DNA of 64,000 nucleotides, from assembly GCA_963768565.1 (NCBI GenBank), contig CAVYIO010000019.1, positions 85,479 through 149,478 of the forward strand, written 5' to 3'. Below are positions 53,428 to 62,862 of this stretch, one piece after another (within the stretch, counting starts at the first letter, position 1; each line of letters starts with the position of its first letter). Source of the stretch: JABDKH01 sp963768565 (GTDB taxonomy: Bacteria; Bacteroidota; Rhodothermia; Rhodothermales; JABDKH01). Below the pieces are notes generated by a model. The model was given only the letters and a program-made list of their open reading frames with translations, was not told the origin of the DNA and did no database searches. The position numbers and the translations under genes are program-made.

Positions 53428-54534
53428 TCAGTCTTCTCGTCCCTGTCGTCGGAGGCCGGGCTGCTCGAGCGTTAGCTTGATCGAGATGCGGTGTGAATAC
53501 CCAAGATCGGAAACGAGACCTGCAAAATCACCGAATCCATAATCGATGGCGACCTGGCGGAGCTGGATTCCTGTACCCACCGACGGTGTCATATCCAGGC
53601 CATATTGATCGGAATAGGCGATTCGGTTCAATCCGGCGCGAAATGACAGGACGTTTCGGTACGTGAACTCGGTGCCGAGCCGCGGATGAAACGACACGTC
53701 GCCGAGGTTGATCACATTCGCCTGCTGGCCGTCGAATGCCAGGTCCAGGTCAAAACCCAGGGCCAGCTCATTTTCACCCAGCGGAAAGATGAAGCCCGAA
53801 CCCAGACGGGCCACCGGAAGCACAAGCTCGGTTCCGCCCTCCGGGAGTTCCTGTCCGAACACATCCTGAATATTCTGGAGAGAGCTCTGATTCACACTCC
53901 AGCTCTGAAGCATCGTCGACACATCCTGGATGTTTGCTCCAAAGACATAGCGTCCGGTTCTGTACTTGACGCCTACGTCAAAGCTGTAGCCCCATGCGTC
54001 AGCGAAATCGCCGATGGTGCGACGGATCATCTTGCCAGTTACGCCTATCGAGAGGCGATCGGTAAGGGCCCGGGCATAGCCGACAAAGAATGCGAAGTCA
54101 GCCGCCGAGAACGTCGTAAAGAAACTTTCCGGATTCGGCTTCGGCTGGTCGCGCTCGGCGTCCCAGGCATCGAGAGTGTTCTTGATGTCGTTCACTCCGC
54201 TACGGAAGAACGAGATGCCGACAGTGGATTGTGCATTGATCGGAAAAGCCGCGCTCCCGTAGTCGAACGAAACGACGCCGGCGAATCGCTCGGCGTGCAT
54301 GTACGCAACTTCGGGGTACACCATATCCGCAAGGCCCGCGGGGTTCCAGTACCCTGAGCTCACGTCCCTGGTGAGCGCCACGTGAGCCCCGCCCATGCCG
54401 AGCGCACGAGCTCCTACTCCTCCGGCGAGGAAATCGGCTCCGTACTTGGCGACCTTCTGTCCGGCCGCCGGCACGACGAAGAACATCGCCGTGAGAAGAA
54501 TCAGTGTTAGCCTGATATACGATCTACCGGTCAT
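53428..54534 (-). CDS. PorV/PorQ-family outer-membrane protein
   Basis: 368 residues from ATG 54534, which gives a signal peptide (LTLILLTAMFFVVPAAGQ); the frame runs 200 bases further upstream but without signal. AKYGADFLAGGVGARALGMGGAHVAL, YWNPAGLADM and SLNRIAYSDQYG-like repeats are typical of the PorV/PorQ family, FadL-related barrels that in Bacteroidota shuttle type IX secretion substrates. No other T9SS gene is close, so a role in that system is inferred. First gene of the envelope operon with GT2 and tonB. Confidence 0.82.
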   Translation of the reverse strand: MTGRSYIRLTLILLTAMFFVVPAAGQKVAKYGADFLAGGVGARALGMGGAHVALTRDVSSGYWNPAGLADMVYPEVAYMHAERFAGVVSFDYGSAAFPINAQSTVGISFFRSGVNDIKNTLDAWDAERDQPKPNPESFFTTFSAADFAFFVGYARALTDRLSIGVTGKMIRRTIGDFADAWGYSFDVGVKYRTGRYVFGANIQDVSTMLQSWSVNQSSLQNIQDVFGQELPEGGTELVLPVARLGSGFIFPLGENELALGFDLDLAFDGQQANVINLGDVSFHPRLGTEFTYRNVLSFRAGLNRIAYSDQYGLDMTPSVGTGIQLRQVAIDYGFGDFAGLVSDLGYSHRISIKLTLEQPGLRRQGRED

Positions 54535-54703
54535 TCGTGGTATCGTGCAGCGCTTGTGGGGATGAAGCGGCAATTTCAGGTGAGCGATTCCAACCGGATA
54601 TGGCAGGACCCGTTCCCTTTCCGTCAAAAGCGCACATATTATTACCCTCAACAGGGCGTACCCTGTAGTAACGAGAATCGACTGTTGACTGGCGGACTGA
54701 AGC

Positions 54704-55891
54704 ATGACGATTGTACTGAAACCGAACAAAGACAAGTTCTTGCGAAAGGGCTATCCATGGGTTTTTCGGAACCTGGTGGATCGGATCGAGGGAACGCCGA
54801 CGACCGGCGACGTCGTGCGGGTGACCGATGCGTCCGGGCACGTGTTTGGCCAGGGGTTCTACCACGCCGAATCACAGATCGCGGTAAGATTCCTGACGCG
54901 TGACGCATCTGCCACGGTCGACGACGATTTCCTCCGGGCCCGCGTGATGAAGGCATATCGGCTGCGACAGTCCGTGTTTGGAGAATCCACCCATTGTCGT
55001 GTCATCTTCGGTGAGAGCGATGGCATGCCGGGAACGATCGTGGATCGCTATGGCGACGTCCTGACATGGTCAACACTCTGTTACGGAATGGAGCAGAGAC
55101 GCGAAGTGATTCTGGACGCTCTGACTGAGCTGTACTCGCCGGCCGCGATTGTCGAGCGCAATGACAACCTCCTTCGGGACAAGGATGGATTGCCTCAATC
55201 GAAAGGTGTCCTTCGGGGTACGCTGCCGGATCGAGTATTGCTCGACGAGGACGGCGTCAAGTTCGAAATCGATGTACTGGACGGATTGAAGACCGGGTTC
55301 TTCATTGACCAGCGCGAAAACCGGCGAATGTCGAAACCATTTGCCCGGGATCGAGCCGTGCTTGATGTGTTCTGTGCAGATGGCGGGTTCGGTCTACACG
55401 CGGCAGCAGCTGGAGCCACGTCGGTGCACGCACTCGACTCGTCTCAACCCGCGCTGGATCGGGTCAAGCGTAACGCCGAGATCAACGGACTTCAGGACCG
55501 GTTTACATTCGAGCGTGCGGACGCGATGGACCGGCTCGAAGAGTTGGCGAACGAGAAGCAGTTCGGGATGGTGATTCTGGACCCTCCCGCATTTGCCAAA
55601 GGGCGCCGCCACCGGGAATCCGGAATCAAGGCGTATCAGAGAATCAATATCAACGGGTTCAGGCTGCTCGAAGATGATGGCATTCTGGTCACATCCTCCT
55701 GTTCGCAGGCGATCGATGAGCGAGAGTTTCTCAAAGTTGTTCGATACTCGGCGAAGAAGGCCGGAGTGTCATTCAGGATCCTGGCACGTGGCTTCCAGCC
55801 TCCGGATCATCCCGTCCTCGACTCCATGGAGGAGACGAGTTACCTGAAGCTCTACGTAGTGCAGAAATTGTCCGACGAACTGCCTGCTTGA
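54704..55891 (+). CDS. rlmI: 23S rRNA (cytosine-C5) methyltransferase RlmI-like (class I SAM-dependent)
   Basis: 395 residues. An N-terminal PUA domain (TIVLKPNKDKFLRKGYPWVF), an EEHI-like middle with SDGMPGTIVDRYGDVLTWS, and the Rossmann methyltransferase with VLDVFCADGGFGLHAAAAGA and the catalytic motif ILDPPAFAKGR; TSSCSQAIDEREF is the final motif. It methylates C1962 in 23S rRNA in E. coli. The start ATG 54704 faces the PorV gene in a 169-bp divergent region. Convergent with rsmB, stops three bases apart. Confidence 0.93.
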   Translation: MTIVLKPNKDKFLRKGYPWVFRNLVDRIEGTPTTGDVVRVTDASGHVFGQGFYHAESQIAVRFLTRDASATVDDDFLRARVMKAYRLRQSVFGESTHCRVIFGESDGMPGTIVDRYGDVLTWSTLCYGMEQRREVILDALTELYSPAAIVERNDNLLRDKDGLPQSKGVLRGTLPDRVLLDEDGVKFEIDVLDGLKTGFFIDQRENRRMSKPFARDRAVLDVFCADGGFGLHAAAAGATSVHALDSSQPALDRVKRNAEINGLQDRFTFERADAMDRLEELANEKQFGMVILDPPAFAKGRRHRESGIKAYQRININGFRLLEDDGILVTSSCSQAIDEREFLKVVRYSAKKAGVSFRILARGFQPPDHPVLDSMEETSYLKLYVVQKLSDELPA

Positions 55892-55894
55892 TCG

Positions 55895-57254
55895 TCAGTG
55901 GAGTCTTCGCAGCCGCGCGGCGAACGCTCCGTCCATTCCGTCCCGATGCGGAAGCGACGCAAAGAAGCCTCGCGACGTCAGCATGGCCGTCGGAACAAAC
56001 GGGGCCGCCGACTCGACTTCGAAGTTGTCGTGGCGTCGCAAGAAAGCATCGACGCGATCGTCGTTCTCCTCCGGCTCGATCGTGCACGTGCTGTAGACCA
56101 GCAGGCCACCGGGTCGGACGAGGGCCGACACCGAATCCAGAAGATTGTCCTGCAGTTCGGCGAGTGCTGCAAGGTCCGCCTCTGATCGTCTCCAGCGCAG
56201 ATCGGGGCGCTTGGACAGTACACCGAGGCCGGTGCACGGTGCGTCGAGCAAAACGCGATCGGCCTGCACACCGGCGAGTGCAGGCTGAGGTGCCGTAGCA
56301 TCTCCCGTCACAAACTGTACGATGGAGCACCCGGCGGCAACGGCCGACTTTTCGGCAAGCCGCAGACGGGCCGCGTTGGCGTCCAGTGCCAGAATTCGTC
56401 CTCTATCCGCCATGCGTGTGCATGCGTACAGCGTTTTTCCGCCGGGAGCGGCACAGGCATCCACGACCGTCTCGTCAGGCTGCGGATCGAGCACGCGCAC
56501 AACGAGCCCTGCCGATTCGTCCTGAACGTGGACCAATCCGTCGAGAAGCAAACCCGATTGGAGCAGCGGCTGGACCGACTCGACTCGCAAGAAATCGTCA
56601 AGGACAGCGGAAGCGGACCAATCGACAGTCCTATCCGTCAACTGCGATTCCACCGCTGCACGGTCGGTGCGCAGCGTGTTCACACGTACACCGAACACGG
56701 GCCGCTTGTTGTTCCAGGCGAGGATCGTCCGAGTCGCTTCATCACCATAGCGCGCGAGCCATCGCCTGACCATCCACGTCGGATGGGAGAAACGAATACC
56801 GAGGCGTTGTGCCGGGTCGGCCATCTGCGGCTCCGGAAGTTCATCCTTGTGCTCCGAGACCCGTCGCAAGACAGCATTGATAAAGCCCTTGGCCTGTGGA
56901 CGCGCCAGCCTGCCGGCAAGTGTGACGTATTCGTTTACAACGGCATGAACCGGACGCGAACGAACGGTCATCTCATACACACCGAGCCGGAGCATCTGGC
57001 GTACGGGAGAGTCCAGCTTGTCGACGGGCCGCCGCGCAAACTGCTCAATCACGAAGTCGAGCCACCGGCGCCAGCGGGTTACCCCTGCGACGAGATCGGT
57101 CAGCTGGCGTTTATCACGCGCATCCATTTGATCGGGCAGACCGAGCAGGCCGGAGAACGCGCCATCTGACTCGATCCGCTCGAGCTGGCGAACCGCTTCG
57201 GAACGCGGGTTTGGATGTTTCTTCGACGAGGACAGTGCGGGAACCGGGATTCAT
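55895..57254 (-). CDS. rsmB: 16S rRNA (cytosine-967-C5)-methyltransferase RsmB; one single-base gain near the N-terminus
   Basis: About 452 residues after joining. An NusB-like RNA-binding half (RQLTDLVAGVTRWRRWLDFV) precedes the methyltransferase: DACAAPGGKTLYACTRMADR, LLDAPCTGLGVLSKRPDLRW and the nucleophile Cys in VYSTCTIEPEEND. The uninterrupted frame begins only at ATG 57127, yet upstream residues SEAVRQLERIESDGAFSGLL are clearly RsmB, and no start exists in that frame. An extra base at about 57203-57206 joins it to ATG 57254 (MNPGSRTVLVEETSKP), giving full length. Convergent with rlmI. Confidence 0.88.
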
Positions 57255-57320
57255 CGGGGCCCGCAAGATAACACGCAACCGCCAGTCGAGTGAAGTGGGC
57301 GATGCGTGTTGAGAGATGGA

Positions 57321-57662
57321 CTACATGAAGAGGCTGACCAGCGATGGCCGTTCGATTTGCTTGATCGAAACCGTCGCGGACGCTCCGTATGCCTCAGTCA
57401 ATCGGTGCATGATGATCTGTTCAACGGTATCCGTCGGATTCTGCTCAATCGCCACGGCGAGCCCCGTTCCCCGGAGCTCTTCAGAAAACGAAAGCTCACC
57501 TTCGGTCGGGTAATTAAACGGCGTGTCCGTCAGCGTCGTGTCCACCTTGAAGAAATGAACACTGAGCGAGTCATCCTCACCCTGCTGTGCCATGCACATG
57601 ATACGTGCGTCGCCGTGGTCCATACTCACGACTGCGCCAAAGAACTTCGGGTCAAAACTCAT
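57321..57662 (-). CDS. conserved-looking small cytoplasmic protein, function unknown
   Basis: 113 residues, no signal and no cysteine pair. It begins MSFDPKFFGAVVSMDHGDAR, contains the single Cys of RIMCMAQQGEDD, and ends with IEQNPTDTVEQIIMHRLTEA. The mix of strands and helices suggests a small alpha/beta fold, possibly an inhibitor-like or DUF1488-like protein, but no family was recognised. Transcribed in the rsmB direction, between rsmB and the CoA-disulfide-reductase-like gene. Confidence 0.6.
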   Translation of the reverse strand: MSFDPKFFGAVVSMDHGDARIMCMAQQGEDDSLSVHFFKVDTTLTDTPFNYPTEGELSFSEELRGTGLAVAIEQNPTDTVEQIIMHRLTEAYGASATVSIKQIERPSLVSLFM

Positions 57663-57822
57663 CGCTCGTATGACTGGTTGTTAGAGTGAGCACATCGATG
57701 ATAGCCATTCGGTGCAGGTATCGTCCGGCGGCGTGTAATGATTAGTTGGAGGCAGCTTCCTGCGACTCCTCAGGGTCCGGCGTTTCCGGCCATGCCCCGA
57801 GACACAATTGTATATGATCCAG

Positions 57823-59212
57823 TTACTGTTTTGTTGAACGGATACTGCGCACTGCACGATTCGCGGCCACCAGCAGCGGATCCAGAGACGGGGCGAGGGG
57901 CGGCGCGTAGATGAGGTCCAGATCACGTATGTCGCTCACCGACCATCCCTTCCAGATCAATGGAACGAGCACGTTGACACGCAATGCCGCTCCTTCCGTG
58001 CCCACTGCTGCCCCACCCAGCAGTCGACCGTTGCGGCGATCGACCACCAGTTCGATATGCAACCTCTGCGCTTCCGGGTAGAAGCTGACGCGTGACCAAT
58101 CATCTACAGATTCCACAAAGGCGTCGAAACCCGCAGCCTGGGCCTCATCCAGAGAGAGACCGGCCCTGGCGACTTCGAGACCGAATACCTTGACGGCCGA
58201 TGCTCCGCACACCCCGGGAAACCTTGCCGGCTGCCCGCGACCGCGTCGGGCTGCGTTCTCAGCGGCAACGCGCGCGGTGCGGAAAGCCGTCTGAGAAAGC
58301 GGCAGTGAAATCTTCCGGCCATCCACAATGCGTTCGACCTCTACACAGTCGCCACACGCCCACACGTTCGCGGCGCTCGTGCGCATGTGCGGATCTACTT
58401 CCACCGTGCCCGTATCCGTGATTCGCAGTCCGGCGCGGCGCGCGAGTTCCGTATTCGGCCGTGTCCCCATCGCGGCTATAACCAGCTGGCAACCGATCGT
58501 CTCACCACTGTCCGTGCCCACCGAGGTTATTGCTCCGCTACTTGCCACGTCGAACCGAACCGCCTTCTCCGATCGAACCTGCACGCCATTCTTGTGCACC
58601 ACATCCTGGACATACTCGCGAAGCGCGGGAGACACATATCGGTTCAGCAGGCCGGAGCCCGGCTCCAGGACGGTCGTCCGGATCTGACGACGAACCATGG
58701 CCTCAGCCATCTCAAGTCCGATGTATCCACCGCCAAGAATGATGACGTGGCGGACGCGATGCGACGAGATGTAGTTCTTGATATCGATCGCGTCGGCTAG
58801 AGAGCGCACCGTGAACAGGTTGACGGCGTCCGAGCCCTGGATATCCGGTCGAATCGCTGAGGCGCCTGTCGCGAAGATGAATTTGTCGAAGCGCTCTTCT
58901 CGAGACCGACCGCTTGCGAGTTCGCGGACGACCAGCCGATTGCGGGTCGGCCGAACGTCGGTGACGTCGTGACCCGCGAAAACCGTAACAGACTTCTCCC
59001 GCTCGAACGATTCCGGATCGTGGATGACGAGTGTATCCGCGGACTCGATCTGGTCGGCGATGTAATATGGCATCTCGCAAGCGCCGTACGAGATGTGAGA
59101 ACCCCTTCTCGAAGAGGATGACGTCGGCATCCGGGTCAATGCGCTTTGCGTGTGCGGCCGCCGCGGGGCCTGCCGCGACTCCGCCGATCACTGCTATTCG
59201 CTGCCTGATCAT
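57823..59212 (-). CDS. FAD/NAD(P)-dependent disulfide reductase, CoA-disulfide reductase-like; one single-base gain
   Basis: About 462 residues when joined. FAD motif RIAVIGGVAAGPAAAAHAKR, then, after an extra base near 59097-59102, EKGFYISYGACEMPYYIAD with Cys45 as the single redox Cys of CoA-disulfide reductases and NADH oxidases. The NAD motif VIILGGGYIGLEMAEAMV, VWACGDCVEVER and the C-terminal dimerisation domain (GASAVKVFGLEVARAGLSLD) follow. It reduces CoA disulfide or another low-molecular-weight disulfide, or polysulfide; exact substrate unsure. ATG 59212 is divergent from the epimerase gene, 98 bases away. Confidence 0.85.
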
Positions 59213-59310
59213 AAGCGTGTGACGCCGATGCGCCTTGATCCGCTGCCGTGAGAGAATTGTGCGTAAATTGCCGGGGTTCACAGAAGCATCGAAAGATACA
59301 ACGCATCCTC

Positions 59311-60177
59311 ATGACGACGTTGGAGCATATCGGCATCGCAGTGGAGAATCCGAAGACGGTGGAGGCCCTGCTCCGTGATCTGCTCGGCCTGCGAACGTAC
59401 AAAAGCGAGACCGTCGAGCGTGAGGGAGTACGTACTCATTTCATCGGTGCCGGAGAGACGAAGCTTGAACTGTTGGAGGCGATCGACTCGTCTTCGCCCG
59501 TACGACGATTTCTGACGAAGCGAGGCGAGGGCGTACACCACCTGGCCTTCGAGGTCAAGAATGTCGCTGAAGTCATCAAGCGGGCCACGGAGATGGGACT
59601 GAGTCCGCTCTCGGATAGTAGCCAGGCCGGTGCCGACGGCAAACGAGTCGCCTTCTTCCACCCGCGCGATACGCACGGGCTCCTGATCGAGGTGTGCGAG
59701 ACCGCTGCTGCGACCGGCGGGACGTCGCCCGAAGTCGAATCCCTGCTTGAGTTCGGAAACAGGCGGTCACCGGCCGTCGTCATCGTCACGACTGCCCACG
59801 GCTTTGAGCACGAAATCTGGACGCGAGTTGCATCAATGCTGGAGAGCAACTTTTACACCGTCGTCGTCGGCACTCCGACAGGCGCCGAAAGCCCGGAGCA
59901 ACAGGTGGCCGGACGCTTCGCCGACGAGGAAGAGATGGACTTAATTGTCTCCACGCCATTTCTGCACTGGGCCCGAGAATATGCTCAGCGCCGGAAGCGT
60001 GTGTTGCGGTCGTTGGCCGAATGCAGTTTTCATGATTCCGGAGTTGTGCTGGCAATCGAACTCGGACCTCGGGCTGCAGAGCGATACGTGATACCAGCGG
60101 CCAGGGCCTCGTCGCGGCCGTCCATCCGTCTCCTGGCTGATCTTATCGCTCAAACGATGGCTCCTGACGATGACTGA
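59311..60177 (+). CDS. mce: methylmalonyl-CoA epimerase with extra C-terminal domain
   Basis: 288 residues from ATG 59311. Residues 1-133 are a complete vicinal-oxygen-chelate epimerase: LEHIGIAVENPKTVEALL (metal His), GEGVHHLAFEVKNVAEVIKR (second His), and THGLLIEVCET (Glu). This enzyme interconverts (2R)- and (2S)-methylmalonyl-CoA in propionyl-CoA breakdown. Normal family members end here; this one continues about 155 residues (SPAVVIVTTAHGFEHEIWTR, MDLIVSTPFLHWAREYAQRR), an alpha/beta-looking domain with hydrolase-like opening but no GXSXG. Not recognised. No mutase gene nearby. Confidence 0.88.
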   Translation: MTTLEHIGIAVENPKTVEALLRDLLGLRTYKSETVEREGVRTHFIGAGETKLELLEAIDSSSPVRRFLTKRGEGVHHLAFEVKNVAEVIKRATEMGLSPLSDSSQAGADGKRVAFFHPRDTHGLLIEVCETAAATGGTSPEVESLLEFGNRRSPAVVIVTTAHGFEHEIWTRVASMLESNFYTVVVGTPTGAESPEQQVAGRFADEEEMDLIVSTPFLHWAREYAQRRKRVLRSLAECSFHDSGVVLAIELGPRAAERYVIPAARASSRPSIRLLADLIAQTMAPDDD

Positions 60178-60255
60178 CCACGACCCGCACCGGGCGACGG
60201 CAATCCCCTTCAGTTACGAACGAGCGTAACCTTCCTTCTTGATGCCCCGACGATT

Positions 60256-62097
60256 GTGAACCCGAATCTGAAGGACAAACTCGACCACCTTCCCGCGAAG
60301 CCGGGGACGTACCAGCACAAGGATGCTGCAGGTAAGACGATCTACGTCGGCAAGGCAAAGAACCTCCGGAATCGCGTTCGCTCCTATTTCCAGGAAGGGC
60401 GCCCTCGCGACGGAAGGCTGGCGGCGATGATCCGAAAAGTTGAAGATGTGGAGATCATTGTCACGGACACCGAGGTCGAGGCACTCATTCTCGAGAACAA
60501 CCTTATCAAGAGGCTCAAGCCGCGATACAACGTCAACCTGCGTGATGACAAGAGCTACCCTTACATCTGCATAAAAAATGAGCGGTTTCCACGGGTATTT
60601 CCGACGAGACGTGTTCGTCAGGACGGCTCCCGGTACTTCGGGCCGTACACGAGTGTCAAGCATATGCGCCTCATGCTGGACACGATCCGGTCGATCTTCC
60701 AACTGCGAACATGCAGCCTGAATCTCGCCCCAGAACACATTGCTGCAGACAAATACCAGACTTGTCTCGAGTATCACATTAAGAAATGCAAGGGACCCTG
60801 TGTGGGGTATCAGAGCGAGGAATCGTACGACCAGACGATTCGGCAGGTGGAGAAATTGCTCGAGGGAAAGACACGAGATCTCCTGTCGCTCCTCAACGAC
60901 GAGATGAAACGTGTGGCCGGCGACATGCAGTTTGAAGATGCGGCCGACCTGCGTGACCGGATCGCTGCGATAGAGAAGCACTCACAACGTCAGAAGGTCG
61001 TTAGCCAGGAGCTGGTCGACCGCGACATCTTCGGATTGCACCTCGATCGCGAGGAGGATTTCGGCGTCGGCGTCCTGTTTAAAGTGCGCGATGGAATGGT
61101 GATCGGAAGTCAGCACAAGTACATCAAGCGTGTCGACGGACGAAGTGAGGCAGAGGTTATGCAGGCCTTCCTGGAGCACTACTACACGGAGGCGACCTTC
61201 TTTCCGGACGAGGTCGTGCTGTCCGATGCGCCCGAAGAGCCGTCGACGCTGGAGGAATACCTGCGGGAGCGTCAGGGAAAGAAGGTGCCGCTGAAGGTGC
61301 CGGAACGAGGGGATAAAGCGGGCTTGATGCGAATGGTAGTCTCCAACGCGGGGCTGCTCGCCGAGGAGTACAAACTGCAGAAAGAGCGACAGCAGGAAGG
61401 TCGGATTCCTCACGCGGTAAAGACGCTGGCGACAGACTTGAGATTGCCCGATTTGCCACGCCACATCGAGTGCTTCGATATCTCCCACCTCGGAGGAACA
61501 GGCACCGTCGCGTCGTGTGTTGTCTTTATCGACGGCAAGCCGCGCAAGAGCGAGTACCGGAGCTTCAACATTCGCGGCGTCGAGCACGGCAAGCCGGATG
61601 ACTTTGAGTCGATGCGCGAGGTCATCCGACGTCGGTATACGCGCGTCAAGAATGAGGACGGACCATGGCCGGACCTTGTGGTGATTGACGGCGGGAAGGG
61701 GCAACTGTCCAGCGCGGTTGAATCGCTTAGAGAGGTGGACGTGTACGGACGGTTTCCGGTCGTAGGATTGGCCAAGCGACTAGAAGAGGTCTTCTTTCCG
61801 GGAGATTCCGATGCAGCGCTGATTCCGCGCGCCAGTGCTTCGCTGCAGTTGCTACAGCGCATCCGGAACGAGGCGCACCGCTTCGCCATCATGATGCAAC
61901 GGAAACAGAGGAAGAAATCCACACTGACGTCCGAGCTCCTTGAAATAAGGGGCGTGGGAAAGCAATCGGCGACCAAGTTGTTGAAAGAGTTCGGGTCCGT
62001 CAAGAAGATCCGTGAGGCTGGCGAGGCGGAAATCACGCAGGTGGTGGGTCGATCCATAGCGAGCGCCGTGCTGAGGCATTTCGCCGAGACGGATTGA
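60256..62097 (+). CDS. uvrC: excinuclease ABC subunit C
   Basis: 613 residues from GTG 60256. Makes both incisions of nucleotide excision repair with UvrAB. The GIY-YIG nuclease (PGTYQHKDAAGKTIYVGKAK) gives the 3' cut; UVR motif for UvrB contact (SLLNDEMKRVAGDMQFEDAA); the RNase H-like nuclease (IECFDISHLGGTGTVASCVV, VVIDGGKGQLSSAVE) gives the 5' cut; the helix-hairpin-helix tail (LEIRGVGKQSATKLLKEFGS) binds DNA. Complete length. Confidence 0.97.
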   Translation: MNPNLKDKLDHLPAKPGTYQHKDAAGKTIYVGKAKNLRNRVRSYFQEGRPRDGRLAAMIRKVEDVEIIVTDTEVEALILENNLIKRLKPRYNVNLRDDKSYPYICIKNERFPRVFPTRRVRQDGSRYFGPYTSVKHMRLMLDTIRSIFQLRTCSLNLAPEHIAADKYQTCLEYHIKKCKGPCVGYQSEESYDQTIRQVEKLLEGKTRDLLSLLNDEMKRVAGDMQFEDAADLRDRIAAIEKHSQRQKVVSQELVDRDIFGLHLDREEDFGVGVLFKVRDGMVIGSQHKYIKRVDGRSEAEVMQAFLEHYYTEATFFPDEVVLSDAPEEPSTLEEYLRERQGKKVPLKVPERGDKAGLMRMVVSNAGLLAEEYKLQKERQQEGRIPHAVKTLATDLRLPDLPRHIECFDISHLGGTGTVASCVVFIDGKPRKSEYRSFNIRGVEHGKPDDFESMREVIRRRYTRVKNEDGPWPDLVVIDGGKGQLSSAVESLREVDVYGRFPVVGLAKRLEEVFFPGDSDAALIPRASASLQLLQRIRNEAHRFAIMMQRKQRKKSTLTSELLEIRGVGKQSATKLLKEFGSVKKIREAGEAEITQVVGRSIASAVLRHFAETD

Positions 62098-62175
62098 CGG
62101 TGGCGCTGGCCGGTGCGGATTGGCCGTGAAGCGGGCAATCCCGGCGCGCCCGCCGGAGGTCGTGTGATTTGCTGC

Positions 62176-62457
62176 CTAAGGTCCGCCCGCAAGGTCTCGC
62201 CACTTCGGGTTGTACATCCTGACAAGCGCCAACTTCTTTGATCTGCGCCATCCTTTGATCTGCTTTTCGCGGAGGATCGCCTCCGAGATTGAATCGAACG
62301 ACTCGACGTGGACGAGGCGAGTAACGTTGTACTTCGCAGCAAACCCGCCGCCAATCTTCGCTCGGTGCTCGGCCAGACGTCGACTCAGGTCACTGGTTAC
62401 ACCAACGTAAAGCGTTCGTGTCTGGCTGGAGAGGATATACACATAGCTTGTTCGCAT
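62176..62457 (-). CDS. small GIY-YIG nuclease, UPF0213-like
   Basis: 93 residues from ATG 62457. GIY-YIG core: YVYILSSQTRTLYVGVTSDL, SRRLAEHRAKIGGGFAAKYN, with the catalytic Glu in EAILREKQIKGWRR. Single-domain nucleases of this kind are of unknown role; they are often found beside short dispersed repeats. Here an imperfect inverted repeat of the PEPVEGS type starts 56 bases upstream. A link between nuclease and repeat is inferred only. Convergent with uvrC. Confidence 0.88.
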   Translation of the reverse strand: MRTSYVYILSSQTRTLYVGVTSDLSRRLAEHRAKIGGGFAAKYNVTRLVHVESFDSISEAILREKQIKGWRRSKKLALVRMYNPKWRDLAGGP

Positions 62458-62512
62458 GGCAACATCAGACAGACACACCAGCGATGTCCGCCATAACTCC
62501 GTGCCAGTGCCC

Positions 62513-62658
62513 GACACAGGTTCCTCGCGTGCGCTCGGAATGACGGTTTGGTTGCGCCGCGCATCCACCACGAAACGTCCCCAGTCTTGCCCCCGTTTGG
62601 GCGTATGTCGGCCAGTCGCACCCCAACGTCATCCCGAGCCCGTCGAGGGATCTTTGTC
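62513..62658. repeat. imperfect inverted repeat of the dispersed PEPVEGS/HSERTRG type
   Basis: The left arm (62513-62546) and the reverse complement of the right arm (62626-62658) share about 26 of 34 bases; both contain CCTCG near the middle and end with GGATGACG or GGAATGACG. The 79-base centre has no gene. Translated in one frame the arms read HPEPVEGSLS and HSERTRGTCVG, strings known from short intergenic repeats of many genomes. It fills most of the 405-bp gap between the GIY-YIG gene and spmA; the rest of the gap shows no gene. Confidence 0.6.
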
Positions 62659-62862
62659 TGCAGAGCTGGCAACACCTCGAAAGAATGCGACCCGCCCCGG
62701 CTGCCACAAATATCCGCCTCGCCTATCCCCCCGTTCCCCATCCCGTGACAAGTTCTCCTAACGCAGCGGCGGCAGCAACTACTGAAATACGGTCAATCAA
62801 GCCACCAAATCGCGACTCAATGCTTATCATAGTGACGCCACCGCTCATTCGTCCTGCAAGCG

